Shown here: in pieces, positions 16,866-25,845 of the stretch
Numbering within the stretch: position 1 is the first letter of the stretch
How the letters are laid out: each line of letters begins with the position of its first letter
NCBI GenBank assembly: GCA_937921865.1
Contig: CAKZWF010000041.1
Span: 1 to 62,401, forward strand
Origin: an uncultured Pseudomonadales bacterium
Lineage (GTDB): Bacteria; Pseudomonadota; Gammaproteobacteria; Pseudomonadales; Azotimanducaceae
Direction: 5' to 3'
Length of the DNA stretch: 62,401 bases
Notes under the pieces: model-generated
Database searches by the model: none
Told to the model about the DNA's origin: nothing
What the model saw: the letters and a program-made list of their open reading frames with translations, nothing else
Made by a program: the position numbers and the translations under genes

Positions 16866-17676
16866 CCTGAATCACCAGATTCCGCCGCGCCCGATTCAGC
16901 AGCCAGTAGCCGAAACCGACCAGAACGCCAAACCACAGCCACTGATTAAGTATTTCCGGCAACACCTCCGTGACCGGGATATGGCCACTGTAAATCCGAA
17001 ACGGCACATCGGCCATGCCGCGAAACGGCTGCCAGTACAAAATTGGCTGCAGCCAGTCTGGAAACAATGGCAGCGGAATGATCAGCCCGGAAAACACCGG
17101 CACAATACCCGGCATCATGCGATTGATACCTTCCCCGGAGATAGTCCACATCAGGCAGATGTGCATGATCATCGTGAACGCCGTGCTCAGAGCCAGCATG
17201 CCGAGCACCGACACCAGAAACCAAGCTCCGCTGGCCAGGCTCTCTGGTGGCGGCAACGCCCACTCCTCGAGTCCTATCAGCGGCAGGACCAGTAGCGTAA
17301 ACACCACCATCGGCAGCATCCTCAGTGCAGTTGGCGCTGCGCGAAACGCCAGGGTCCGGGCAAACCAGTAGCTGTAAAGGTCCAGCGGTCGCAACAGCTC
17401 ATAAGCAACACCGCCTCCCCTGATCTGCTCAGCGATTTCCTGATCGACATTCCACGGCAGCAACGCCAGCAGTGCCTGGCCGAGCCAGATGTAGACGAGC
17501 ACCTGAGCAAAGGTCATCGGTTGTGCCAGCGAACTCGACGCAAAGAACGCCGCAAACACCATCACCTTGATGAAACCCCAGAACAGCTGGGTAGAAAAAC
17601 CAGCCCAGGCAGCGGCTCGATACTGCAGCAGCATTTTGAAACGAACAGCAATGATTGCAGGATACGGTCCCAGCAT
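16858..17676 (-). CDS. ABC-2 type permease (second gene of exporter)
   Basis: A 272-residue membrane protein with about six hydrophobic segments. It is the partner of the downstream permease; the cytoplasmic motif E-Q-I-R-G-G-G-V-A-Y-E-L-L-R-P-L-D resembles the coupling region seen in the partner (L-L-L-R-P). Such heterodimeric permeases work with one ATPase to export or flip a lipid- or drug-like substrate. The start overlaps the ATPase stop codon by one base (TGATG), so the three genes should be translated together. Confidence 0.85.
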   Translation of the reverse strand: MLGPYPAIIAVRFKMLLQYRAAAWAGFSTQLFWGFIKVMVFAAFFASSSLAQPMTFAQVLVYIWLGQALLALLPWNVDQEIAEQIRGGGVAYELLRPLDLYSYWFARTLAFRAAPTALRMLPMVVFTLLVLPLIGLEEWALPPPESLASGAWFLVSVLGMLALSTAFTMIMHICLMWTISGEGINRMMPGIVPVFSGLIIPLPLFPDWLQPILYWQPFRGMADVPFRIYSGHIPVTEVLPEILNQWLWFGVLVGFGYWLLNRARRNLVIQGG

Positions 17677-18677
17677 CAGCGCAGCGACGAGCGGGCCTGA
17701 CGATAGAGTTCGGCAACCGTTTCTTCGATGGGGGGATGTTCAACGACCAGATCGCGCACCTGATAGTGGGCGGTGACTTCACCCAGAAACTCGGTCACGC
17801 CGCCTGCCAGCGCAAACACCAGCCGTTCACCCTGAGACGATTCCAGCAGCCGCTGATGATCGGGTGTGAGGGTCGGGACACCCTGAAAATCGACGACCAC
17901 CCGACGCTGATCACTGCGCAGGTCTTCAACCGTTCCATCCTGCAGCAGCGTGCCATGATTGATGAGCATCACCCGACTGCAGAGCGCTTCAATGTCGTCC
18001 ATATCATGGGTGGTCAGGAGTACCGTGGTACCGCGTTCATGGTTCTGTTTTTTGATGAATTCCCGCATTGCCAGCTTGGAGACCGCATCGAGGCCGATGG
18101 TCGGCTCATCGAGAAAAATGATCTCAGGTTCATGTATTAAAGACGCGGCCAGATCACAGCGCATCCGCTGACCCAGACTGAGCTGGCGGACGGGAATGTC
18201 GAGCAGAGATTCCAGATCCAGCAGAGCGATCAGCTCGTCTACAGACCGCTGATAGCGGTGCTGATCAACCCGATACATATCCCGCAACAATTCAAACGAC
18301 TCGATCACCGGCAGGTCCCACCACAGCTGGGTGCGCTGACCGAACACCACGCCTATCCTAGCTACGTGGGCAACCCGGTTCCGCCACGGCACCAGGCCAC
18401 TGATTTCACAACGCCCACCAGATGGCACCAGAATGCCCGAGAGAATCTTAATGGTCGTTGACTTGCCGGCCCCATTCGGACCGATATACCCGACCAGTTC
18501 GCCTGCCGCGATCTGAAAACTGACGTCATGCAACGCCAGTACATCCTGATAGTCACGCCGCGCCAGGCCTTTAACAGCACCCCACAAGCCACGGTCACGC
18601 CTGGCAATCCGGAACCGCTTCTCCAGACCTTCCACGACAATCTGGGCATCAGAACTTCGTCGAGATAGCGCTGTCAT
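17676..18677 (-). CDS. ABC transporter ATP-binding protein of an ABC-2 exporter
   Basis: A 333-residue ATPase with Walker [10 protein letters not shown] (66-74), signature L-S-L-G-Q-R-M-R-C, Walker [13 protein letters not shown] and the H-loop L-L-T-T-H-D. The signature begins L-S-L-G-Q rather than L-S-G-G-Q, which is usual in the COG4586 group. A C-terminal extension of about 80 residues is typical of drug/lipid exporters. It is the first gene of the trio; an 18-bp repeat array lies directly upstream, so the promoter must lie within or beyond it. Confidence 0.92.
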   Translation of the reverse strand: MTALSRRSSDAQIVVEGLEKRFRIARRDRGLWGAVKGLARRDYQDVLALHDVSFQIAAGELVGYIGPNGAGKSTTIKILSGILVPSGGRCEISGLVPWRNRVAHVARIGVVFGQRTQLWWDLPVIESFELLRDMYRVDQHRYQRSVDELIALLDLESLLDIPVRQLSLGQRMRCDLAASLIHEPEIIFLDEPTIGLDAVSKLAMREFIKKQNHERGTTVLLTTHDMDDIEALCSRVMLINHGTLLQDGTVEDLRSDQRRVVVDFQGVPTLTPDHQRLLESSQGERLVFALAGGVTEFLGEVTAHYQVRDLVVEHPPIEETVAELYRQARSSLR

Positions 18678-18694
18678 CTGAGGATCCCTAGCGC

Positions 18695-18767
18695 CCGCGG
18701 CGTTTTAAAGAACCGCGGTGCCTTAAAGAACTGCGGCGTATAAAAAGAACCACGGCACCTAACAGGA
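18695..18767. repeat. Four degenerate 18-19 bp tandem units
   Basis: Units at 18695, 18713, 18731 (19 bases) and 18750 follow the pattern ccgcggtgccttaaagaa with substitutions. They occupy most of the gap between the ABC ATPase start (18677) and the end of the acyl-CoA ligase gene (18790). Period and the GCGGCGT core resemble the array at 14113-14220. Confidence 0.75.
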
Positions 18768-18789
18768 AAGCGCAGCGCTCAGCAGAAAA

Positions 18790-20442
18790 TCAGCCGACCT
18801 GCTCCCGCAGATCGGGCAGCTGATAACCTTTAGCATCAAGGTCCGCACGCACCGTTTTCTTATCCATCTTTCCGGTCGAGGTGAGCGGAATCGAATCGAC
18901 AAACAGCACTTCATCAGGTAACTGCCAGCGGGCAAATTCCTGAGCACAGTGTTCGACGATCGCGTCAACACTGACCTGCGCATCCTGATCAAGCACCACC
19001 AGCGCCACCGGGCGCTCATCCCACTTCGGATGAGGTTGGGCCACAACGCAGGCCTGAGCGACACCCGCCACTGCGACGATGTGATTCTCAAGATCGACCG
19101 AAGATATCCATTCACCACCACTCTTCACCAGATCTTTCGAGCGGTCGCTGATGATCAGATATTCTTCCGGGTCGATCTTGCCGACGTCGCCGGTGATCAA
19201 CCAACCGTCGTGGAATTTCTCGGGCTGCGGATCGTTGTAGTACTCCGAGCAGATCCACGGGCCCCGAATGAGGATTTCGCCGACCGTTTCGCCATCGTGA
19301 GGCAAACGGTTGAATTCTTCATCGAAAATATCCAGCTCCAATCCGGGCATCAGCTGACCGGCTTTGGCAACGTTTTCATAAAGCTCATCTTCTGCCTTGG
19401 TAAGGTGCGATCGTTTCATATGTCGGCGAGACAAAGTTGCCAACGGGGATGTCTCGGTCATACCCCAGCCCTGAATCATTTCCACCCCGAGTTCATCGGC
19501 GTACCAGCGGATCAATGATGGCGGCGGTGCTGAACCACCACAGGTAAGACGCGACAACGACGACATATCGTAGGTGCCCGGATTGGCCTCAATCAGGCCT
19601 TTCACACCCTGCCAGATAGTCGGCACACCGGCTGACAGAGTGACCCCTTCACTGACCATCAGATCCAGCAGTCGCTGCGGATCCATGAACCGGTGTGGCA
19701 TGACCTGCTTGCAGCCAAGCATCAAGGCCGCCCAGGGTACACCCCAGCCCATCGCGTGGAACATCGGCACAATCCCCAGCACACAGTCTGTCGCCGACAG
19801 TCCCATCGCGTCCGTCATGCACTGGGTCATGGTGTGCAGATACTGAGAGCGATGCTCGTACTCGACACCCTTCGGGTTACCCGTGGTACCACTGGTATAG
19901 CAGAGCCCGAGCGGGGAGTTTTCGTCGATTTCCGGCCAGTCATAGTCGGTGGGCTTACCGGCAATAAAGTCTTCATAGTCAATCGGATCGGGCAGCGTTG
20001 TCTGCCAGCCCTCGAATCCTTGTTCAGTCGCCACAACCACCCGTTCGACACTCGGCATCCGGCCGATCAGCTTTTCCAGCAGCGGCAGAGTGTCCGCATC
20101 CGCAATGATGATTCGGTCCTGGGCATGGCTGATGATGTATTCCAGATCGTGATCAGACAGCCGGACGTTCAGCGTATGCAGCACCGCGCCCATGCCGGCG
20201 CAGGCGTGATAAGCCTCGAGGTGACGAGAGCCGTTCCACATGAAGGTGCCGACCCGATCGCCGACCTCAATCCCTGCGTCATGCAGCGCGTGTGCCAGCT
20301 GATGGGCTCGATCGCGGGTTTCGCGATAGGTCTGACGACGCACGCCGTCGGCCGTGGCGGTGACAATTTCTTCGTTTGGGGCAACTTTTGCCCCCCGGTC
20401 GAGAATTCGGGACATCAGTAAAGGTGAGTGCTGCATGGCCAT
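18790..20442 (-). CDS. Medium/long-chain fatty-acid CoA ligase (AlkK-like)
   Basis: A 550-residue ANL-superfamily enzyme. The ATP-binding motif is Y-T-S-G-T-T-G-N-P-K-G-V, the A5 region G-W-G-M-T-E-T-S-P, the hinge region W-L-I-T-G-D-V-G-K-I and the C-terminal lysine in L-T-S-T-G-K-M-D-K-K. It activates a fatty acid to acyl-CoA through an acyl-adenylate. The overall sequence is closest in feel to AlkK-type medium-chain ligases. The ATG at 20442 is preferred over an in-frame TTG five codons upstream because GGAGG (which would lie inside that extension) sits eight bases before it. A repeat array and an ABC exporter follow. Confidence 0.9.
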   Translation of the reverse strand: MAMQHSPLLMSRILDRGAKVAPNEEIVTATADGVRRQTYRETRDRAHQLAHALHDAGIEVGDRVGTFMWNGSRHLEAYHACAGMGAVLHTLNVRLSDHDLEYIISHAQDRIIIADADTLPLLEKLIGRMPSVERVVVATEQGFEGWQTTLPDPIDYEDFIAGKPTDYDWPEIDENSPLGLCYTSGTTGNPKGVEYEHRSQYLHTMTQCMTDAMGLSATDCVLGIVPMFHAMGWGVPWAALMLGCKQVMPHRFMDPQRLLDLMVSEGVTLSAGVPTIWQGVKGLIEANPGTYDMSSLSRLTCGGSAPPPSLIRWYADELGVEMIQGWGMTETSPLATLSRRHMKRSHLTKAEDELYENVAKAGQLMPGLELDIFDEEFNRLPHDGETVGEILIRGPWICSEYYNDPQPEKFHDGWLITGDVGKIDPEEYLIISDRSKDLVKSGGEWISSVDLENHIVAVAGVAQACVVAQPHPKWDERPVALVVLDQDAQVSVDAIVEHCAQEFARWQLPDEVLFVDSIPLTSTGKMDKKTVRADLDAKGYQLPDLREQVG

Positions 20443-20497
20443 TACAGGAACCTCCAAAGTTGAGTTGGTGCAAATTTCCGTTGGTCAAAAATGTTGG

Positions 20498-20513
20498 CTG
20501 GCGAAAACGCCGG
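20498..20513 (-). terminator. Short hairpin plus T-tract after glpD
   Basis: On the minus strand, just after the glpD stop, a 6-bp stem (CCGGCG / CGCCAG with one G-U pair, loop TTTT) is followed within six bases by TTTTT. It fits a weak intrinsic terminator separating glpD from the ligase gene. Confidence 0.5.
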
Positions 20514-20526
20514 AGTTTAACCGAAT

Positions 20527-22107
20527 TCAGGCGTCCAGGCGGAATGACAGATCAGAACTGACCCGCGAGCGCAGCGCGCCGAGCTCACAGTCACGTTGTT
20601 GTGCTGACCAGTTGAAGTGGGCTGCCAGCAGGTCAGCGGCAGCAACGGCCACCGTCTCTGTCTCTTCAGGCCGGAACCAGGGAATGCGCAAACGCCGGTA
20701 GACCACGTCTTCCAGACTGAGCGCACACTCCTGAGTGACCGCCCAGACAATTTCCTCGGCAAATACCGCCTTTGTAATCGGCGTTGGCTTCTCTCCGAGC
20801 ACATCAAATACTTCGCTGCCGTAAAGTCGCATCAGCCGTCGTGAAGCCTGCGCATCCACAGGATAGCGCGCGGCAATCTGATGCATCAGACCACCAAGAT
20901 CACTCTGCTCCCCACCAGGCAAAGTCAGCAATGGTTGCTCTACGTCCACTGGCTTGTCGAGAATCTGAGCAACTTCCACCATCACCTGCTCTGCCATCTT
21001 GCGAAAGCCCGTAAGTTTGCCGCCAGCAATGGTCACCAGGCGGCCGGTCCGCCAGACTTCTTCTTTGCGGGACATTTCTTTCGGGGCTTTGCCTGGTTGA
21101 TTGATCAGCGGCCGAAGACCCGCCCAGGTGCTGACGACATCGCTCTGATCCAGTTTTGCCTCGGGAAAGTAACGCTGGATGGGCTTCAGCAGATACTCCA
21201 CGTCGGCACGCTTCACCGCAGGCCACAGCGTTGGTTCGCCTTCTTCGGAGGTATCTGTCGTGCCAATGTAGGTCACATTACCCCGCGCGATCGCAAACAC
21301 GGGTCGACGGTCGTCAGCAGTCAGCATGACCATATTACGGACTGGCAATCTGTCGCGAGGCACGCCGATGTGTACGCCTTTGGAAAGATGCAGTCGGGGA
21401 ATTTCCGAACCCCCGCCGGAACCTGCCGCCAACTGCTCCACCCAGGGTCCGGTGGCATTGACGACGACCTTAGCCCGTACAGACACCGGCGCATTACCAA
21501 TGGTGTCACGGCAGGTCAGGCGCACCCCGTCCGCATCCTGCTCAAACCCGGTAACTGCCAGCCGATTACAGACCTGTGCACCCTGCAACGCTGCCCCCCG
21601 CAATGTGGCCATGACCAGCCGGGCGTCGTCGGTAAGATATTCGCGATAGCGACAGGCAAACGGAAACGCCTGGCGATTGAGCAGCGGTTCTTCGGCAATG
21701 AGGTCCTGCTGACTCCAGTTGATATGACGATCCGCTCTCCCGACCGCCCCCAGCCGCTCATAGAGGCTGATGCCGATGCGAAACTTGGCCAGTTCCAGCC
21801 GCGAGCGCGCGGGCACCACCATCCATTGCGGCTCGGTAAGATGGGGGGCCATTTCAAACAGGCGCTTGCGCTCGAGAGCAGTTTCGCGAACCAGCGCGAC
21901 ATCGCCCATAGCCAGGTATCTCAGACCGCCATGAATCAGTTTGGTGGACCGGCTCGAGGTACCAGCCGCGAAGTCACTCGCTTCGAGCACTACCGTTTTC
22001 AGACCCGCAAGGGTCGCATGTCTCGCCACTCCGGCGCCGGTGATACCACCACCAACCACGGCAATGTCGAACGAGGCGTCCGCGACTTCGTTCAGATTTC
22101 TTTTCAA
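20527..22107 (-). CDS. glpD: Aerobic glycerol-3-phosphate dehydrogenase GlpD
   Basis: A 526-residue FAD-dependent membrane-associated dehydrogenase. It has the dinucleotide-binding motif V-V-G-G-G-I-T-G-A-G near residue 17, then S-S-R-S-T-K-L-I-H-G-G-L-R-Y-L, the mid-protein N-A-T-G-P-W-V and I-G-T-T-D-T, and G-G-K-L-T-G-F-R-K-M-A. All are GlpD hallmarks. It converts glycerol-3-phosphate to dihydroxyacetone phosphate and feeds electrons to quinone. Among lipid-activating genes it likely handles the glycerol backbone of lipids. No glpF/K/R is nearby. Length fits the family. Confidence 0.95.
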   Translation of the reverse strand: MKRNLNEVADASFDIAVVGGGITGAGVARHATLAGLKTVVLEASDFAAGTSSRSTKLIHGGLRYLAMGDVALVRETALERKRLFEMAPHLTEPQWMVVPARSRLELAKFRIGISLYERLGAVGRADRHINWSQQDLIAEEPLLNRQAFPFACRYREYLTDDARLVMATLRGAALQGAQVCNRLAVTGFEQDADGVRLTCRDTIGNAPVSVRAKVVVNATGPWVEQLAAGSGGGSEIPRLHLSKGVHIGVPRDRLPVRNMVMLTADDRRPVFAIARGNVTYIGTTDTSEEGEPTLWPAVKRADVEYLLKPIQRYFPEAKLDQSDVVSTWAGLRPLINQPGKAPKEMSRKEEVWRTGRLVTIAGGKLTGFRKMAEQVMVEVAQILDKPVDVEQPLLTLPGGEQSDLGGLMHQIAARYPVDAQASRRLMRLYGSEVFDVLGEKPTPITKAVFAEEIVWAVTQECALSLEDVVYRRLRIPWFRPEETETVAVAAADLLAAHFNWSAQQRDCELGALRSRVSSDLSFRLDA

Positions 22108-22142
22108 TGAATCAGGGTGCTTAAGGAATTCCGGCGCAGATG

Positions 22143-22286
22143 TTAGCGCGGCGAGCGCAAAACCGATAGCCGCACGCCTTCGGGTTGCCCCGGGGCTGCG
22201 CGGGGCTGACTCATCAGCGGCAGCACCCGCTTGAGGATGGCTACGGATTCATCCAGCGAGACATCGAATTTCGGCATCGAAGGCAT
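22143..22286 (-). pseudogene. Short ORF resembling the N-terminus of a GGDEF protein (possible remnant)
   Basis: A 47-codon frame whose first half, S-L-D-E-S-V-A-I-L-K-R-V-L-P-L-M-S, resembles the short N-terminal helix found in a group of diguanylate cyclases (pattern S-x-x-I-L-R-x-x-L-P-L-M). After this the sequence becomes Pro/Arg-rich and no family resemblance continues in any frame before glpD. It may be the stump of a deleted gene or a chance frame. No good ribosome-binding site is seen. Confidence 0.25.
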
Positions 22287-22366
22287 GTCGCAACTTTCTT
22301 ATCACTTTGCATCAAGTCTAGACGACTTTATGGAAAGCTCGAGTCGGCGGCGATGAGACAATTCAC

Positions 22367-22382
22367 TACCGGCCGGTCGGTA
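22367..22382. promoter_or_regulatory. TetR-type operator-like palindrome
   Basis: TACCGGCCGGTCGGTA is a 16-base palindrome with a single mismatched pair; the corrected form TACCGACCGGTCGGTA is like operators bound by several TetR-family repressors. It lies between the CoA-transferase 3' end and the glpD leader, about 260 bases upstream of glpD. No tetR gene is in the window, so any regulator acts from elsewhere. Confidence 0.4.
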
Positions 22383-22398
22383 AACTTCGTTCGGCTGG

Positions 22399-23592
22399 CT
22401 AGGCCTCAGCGGCGCCCCCGTCCGGAATGGCGCCTGTCGAGCGCAACTGTGTCAGATCAAAACCGAGTTCTTCAATCAGCTCGTCGTTGTGCTGCCCCAG
22501 CGTCGGCGCGTGGCGCAGCATCTGCGCAGGTGTTTTGTCGAATCGCGCCGCGGGGCGAGGCTGCCGCAGCAGACCTGCCACCGGATGTTCATGCTCTTCG
22601 ATCATCTCATTAACCCGGATCTGCTCATGCTCAAGCACCTCGTGGCGCTGCAGCACCGGTGCACAGGGCACGCCTTCTCTGTCGAGTCGTTCCAGCCATT
22701 GCGCACTGGAGCGCTCCAGCAGCACCTCGGCCGTCATCGCTAATCGCTCTTTGACGTTGACGATACGGCCCTGAGCCGTGTTGAAGCGCTCATCATCAAG
22801 CCATTCCTCATGTTCCAGAGCTCGACACATGCCATGCCACTCTGCATCGGAAACCGCACCGGCGGTGATGAAGCCATCGGTGGTCTGAAAAATCAGATCC
22901 TGTGCGAATTGAGCACGGGCAGCTTTGACTTCTTTACCAACGAAGGTAAAGCCCGCCATCCCCTCCGGCCATAAATAGGCGACCATGGTATCCAGCATGG
23001 AAATCTTCAGATGCTGGCCACCTTTACCCCGCTCCCGGGCCAGCAGAGCGGCGGTGATTGCCTGTGCGGCGGTGACCGCAGTGGTTTTGTCCGGAATGAT
23101 AGTGCGGATCATCTTTGGCCGACCCGTGTCTCCGTCTTTCTGAATATCGGCAAGACCCGAAAGTGCCTGGATGACCGGGTCATAGACCCGCTTGTGGGCG
23201 TAAGGTCCTGACTCACCGAAACCGCTGATAGAGACATAAACAATGTCAGGCTTGAGCTCGCGAACTGCGTCTTCTCCGAGCCCCATGCGCTCAATCGCCC
23301 CAGGGCGGAAATTCTGTACGAGTACATCAGCAGTCGACAGCAGTTTACGAATGACCGCCATGCCGTCAGCAGTCTTCAGATCCAGGGCCAGGCTGCGCTT
23401 GCTGCGGTTGGCGGAAATGAATCCGGCGCTCAGGCCCGCTCGGTTGGGCCCCATGAAGCGCACCAGATCTCCGCTCAAGGGTTCAACCTTGATCACATCT
23501 GCACCCTGGTCGGCCAGCATCATGGTCGCTACAGGTCCGGAAATCATGCTGGTCAGATCAACAATACGAAAACCTTCGAGTGGTCCGCTCAT
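22399..23592 (-). CDS. CaiB/BaiF family CoA-transferase
   Basis: A 397-residue class III CoA-transferase. It opens with L-E-G-F-R-I-V-D-L-T and G-P-x-A-T-M-M-L-A-D-Q-G-A-D-V-I-K-V-E-P, continues with N-R-S-K-R-S-L-A-L-D-L-K and V-Q-N-F-R-P-G; the expected catalytic aspartate follows in the D-P-V-I-Q-A-L-S-G-L segment. It moves CoA between carboxylic acids and likely acts with the acyl-CoA synthetase encoded just upstream. The ATG at 23592 is chosen because the family consensus begins there. Its ribosome-binding site and ATG are the third copy of a tandem duplication. Confidence 0.92.
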   Translation of the reverse strand: MSGPLEGFRIVDLTSMISGPVATMMLADQGADVIKVEPLSGDLVRFMGPNRAGLSAGFISANRSKRSLALDLKTADGMAVIRKLLSTADVLVQNFRPGAIERMGLGEDAVRELKPDIVYVSISGFGESGPYAHKRVYDPVIQALSGLADIQKDGDTGRPKMIRTIIPDKTTAVTAAQAITAALLARERGKGGQHLKISMLDTMVAYLWPEGMAGFTFVGKEVKAARAQFAQDLIFQTTDGFITAGAVSDAEWHGMCRALEHEEWLDDERFNTAQGRIVNVKERLAMTAEVLLERSSAQWLERLDREGVPCAPVLQRHEVLEHEQIRVNEMIEEHEHPVAGLLRQPRPAARFDKTPAQMLRHAPTLGQHNDELIEELGFDLTQLRSTGAIPDGGAAEA

Positions 23593-23648
23593 GGCTATTT
23601 CCTTCCGCTCATGGCTGTTTTCCTTCCGCTCATGGCTGTGTTCCTCAT
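23590..23648 (-). repeat. Triplicated ribosome-binding site/start region before the CoA-transferase gene
   Basis: On the minus strand the block GCCATGAGCGG, preceded by AGGAA-type purines, occurs three times, with ATGs at 23633, 23612 and 23592 (spacing 21 then 20 bases). The last ATG is the real gene start. An ATG at 23648 or 23633 opens a mini-ORF through the repeats (M-R-N-T-A-M-S-G-R-K-T-A-M-S-G-R-K) ending in TAG at 23597-23595, two bases before the true ATG. The 20-base unit puts the last copy out of frame with the first two, so upstream starts cannot make an extended enzyme but could couple translation. Confidence 0.85.
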
Positions 23649-23683
23649 GTGGGTGGCAAGCCTGGCCGTGTTGTAATCGTTGC

Positions 23684-25306
23684 CTAACTGCTGGGCTTGA
23701 ACGCAGTCGCAGCGGCCTGTTTGGCCCACTTGTAGTCGGCTTTACCATTTGGCGCCCGCTGTACCCGCTCCACAAACAGCACCGCTTTGGGTACCTTGTA
23801 GCCTGAAAGGTGATCGCGGGTAAATTCGATTAACGCGGCTTCATCACAGCTTTCACCTTCCTGACAGGAAGCCACCGCCACCACCCGTTCACCGAACCGT
23901 TCATCAGGCAAGCCAACCACAAGAGAGTCGGCAATGGCCGGGTGTCGTTTAACCGCTTCTTCCACTTCTTCGGGAAATACCTTTTCTCCGGCGGTGTTGA
24001 TACAGGCACTGCCACGTCCGAGCAGGCTGATGGTGCCGTCAGCGGCCACCGTCGCATAGTCGCCGGGAAAGCTGTAGCGGACGCCGTCAATCTCCCGGAA
24101 AGTCTCCGCTGACTTCACCGGATCTTTGTAGTAACCCAGTGGTACGAAAGTACTGGTTGCCACCTTGCCGATTTCACCTGAACCAGGCTCCACAATCCGA
24201 CCATCATCGGTAATCACCGCGACGCCGTCGTTCAACTGGAACTTCGCGGTCGCCACCTTGGAGTCTCGAGAGGTCACCGATCCCCCCATGCCACCTTCGG
24301 TCGAGCCCATGATGTCATTCAAGACCATATCGTGATGTCGAAGCAGGCCGGCTTTGATCTCGGCACTCCACATGACACCGCTGGACAAAATCTGTCGAAG
24401 TGAGGACAGATCATAGCCATTGTCCCGCGCTTCGGCTTCGTCGAGCGCGCCCAGCAGGGGTCGGGCAAAAGCATCGCCAACGATGACCATATCGCTGACC
24501 TGATGCTGTTCCACCAGCGCCCATAGTAGATGGGGATCAAGACCGAGTTTGGCCGTTGTGACAACGCACCCGCCCGCCATCAGCGGCATCATGCAGCCAA
24601 TCCACATGCCGGTACCATGCATCAGCGGACAGGCTGAGAGGCTAACCGGCGGCTCCGCAACGGCGGCAATGTAGTCGGCAAGATCGCTGATCTGCTGTGG
24701 CGGCGGCAGGCCGCGGGCGTTCGCCCCCATAGCCGTCAGGAATGCACAGAACTCGCCGCCGGGATACATCACACCCTTCGGCATACCGGTGGTGCCGCCG
24801 GTATAGAGCATGTAGACATCATTGGGATCGCGCTCAATTCGCGGCATCGGGTTGGTACGGGCAATGGTGGACTCAAAATCCAGCGCGCCTTCGAGCAGCA
24901 TTTCGGTGTGATCATCGACCTGCAGCAACAGCTTCAGCTTCGGCAACTGCTTGCGTATCTCCCAGATCCGCATCGCGTAGCAACCCTGATAAACAATGGC
25001 TTCAACATCCGCGTTATCAAGCAGGTACACAAGTTCGTCGGATTTGTAACGATAATTGACATTAATCGGACAGCCACGAATCTTGAATACGCCATACTGC
25101 GCTTCAACATATTCATTGGAATTATGGAGGTAGATACCCACCTTGCTGTCGGGCCCGAGGCCGTGCTCAGTGAGAATTGCCGCCACCGCCGCGGCCCGCT
25201 GATCGAAGTCACGCCAGCTCCGAGTGACGCCATCGCTGATCAGCGCGCTGCGCTCCGGAACCAGATCCGAGATGGTTTCCCACGCCGTCGCAAAGTGCAT
25301 ATCCAT
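23684..25306 (-). CDS. Acyl-CoA synthetase (AMP-binding, FadD3-like)
   Basis: A 540-residue ANL-superfamily ligase. It has Y-T-G-G-T-T-G-M-P-K-G-V as the ATP/phosphate motif, an A5 motif M-G-S-T-E-G-G-M, the hinge-side Y-S-F-P-G-D-Y-A and the catalytic lysine in A-P-N-G-K-A-D-Y-K. The Y-T-G-G-T-T-G form (extra Gly) and the F-P-G-D-Y-A hinge are common in the subgroup that includes FadD3-like ligases acting on bulky or ring-derived acids; this specificity is inference. The ATG at 25306 has GGGGAG seven bases upstream. The CoA-transferase is 91 bases downstream, probably the same operon. Confidence 0.9.
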   Translation of the reverse strand: MDMHFATAWETISDLVPERSALISDGVTRSWRDFDQRAAAVAAILTEHGLGPDSKVGIYLHNSNEYVEAQYGVFKIRGCPINVNYRYKSDELVYLLDNADVEAIVYQGCYAMRIWEIRKQLPKLKLLLQVDDHTEMLLEGALDFESTIARTNPMPRIERDPNDVYMLYTGGTTGMPKGVMYPGGEFCAFLTAMGANARGLPPPQQISDLADYIAAVAEPPVSLSACPLMHGTGMWIGCMMPLMAGGCVVTTAKLGLDPHLLWALVEQHQVSDMVIVGDAFARPLLGALDEAEARDNGYDLSSLRQILSSGVMWSAEIKAGLLRHHDMVLNDIMGSTEGGMGGSVTSRDSKVATAKFQLNDGVAVITDDGRIVEPGSGEIGKVATSTFVPLGYYKDPVKSAETFREIDGVRYSFPGDYATVAADGTISLLGRGSACINTAGEKVFPEEVEEAVKRHPAIADSLVVGLPDERFGERVVAVASCQEGESCDEAALIEFTRDHLSGYKVPKAVLFVERVQRAPNGKADYKWAKQAAATAFKPSS

Positions 25307-25529
25307 GTTGTTCTCCCCAGTCAGCATGTCTACGCATCTAACCCGAGGCCCGAGAGCATCGCAAGAGGCTCGCCTCAGCAGTCGTATGCCAAAATCTGGT
25401 CAAATTCGCCACCACCCATGATTGCCATCGCCTCACAGGCCTGATAAATCCGATATCGCAACCGTTTTTCACTCTGGCACGACTATTGAATGAATGAATC
25501 TGACCGCAGCACAATTGAGAGGCAGCAAC

Positions 25530-25766
25530 GTGAAAACCCATACTCAGGAACAGCCAGAACCCGACCCAGGCCGATCCATCCTCAGCGAAATCCGCATGTC
25601 CAGACTCAGTCATCCGCGAGCCAACCTGTTCGCAATGCTGTTGCTGGCCGTCGTCTTCCTGCTGTTCGGACTGGTTGCCTCGGCTTTCGAACCAGGCTAC
25701 TCGCCAGCACCCAACACCCTCGAAGGTTCGGCGATGATCTTCGGCCACTGGCTACTTGGCGGTTGA
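25530..25766 (+). CDS. Small single-pass membrane protein, unknown function
   Basis: A 78-residue protein if started at GTG 25530, which has GAGAGG seven bases upstream; an in-frame ATG at 25494 lacks a site. A hydrophilic N-terminal half (T-Q-E-Q-P-E-P-D-P-G-R) leads to one membrane helix (L-F-A-M-L-L-L-A-V-V-F-L-L-F-G-L-V-A) and a short tail ending G-H-W-L-L-G-G. I do not recognise a family. It lies 79 bases before a PspC-domain gene on the same strand and may work with it in the envelope. Confidence 0.55.
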   Translation: MKTHTQEQPEPDPGRSILSEIRMSRLSHPRANLFAMLLLAVVFLLFGLVASAFEPGYSPAPNTLEGSAMIFGHWLLGG

Positions 25767-25845
25767 TCACAACCCGTCAATCACTGCACTATTCGAACAG
25801 CCGGTGAACCGGCCGGGACCCATCGTGAAAGAGAACACTGAGACC

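Noticed and set aside
20881..22110. A 409-codon plus-strand frame opposite glpD
   Set aside because: glpD on the other strand has full family motifs; the plus-strand frame is a composition shadow without ribosome-binding site or family resemblance.
25338..25748. A 136-codon minus-strand frame upstream of the acyl-CoA synthetase
   Set aside because: It runs antisense through the small membrane-protein gene, shows no family pattern and has poor composition.
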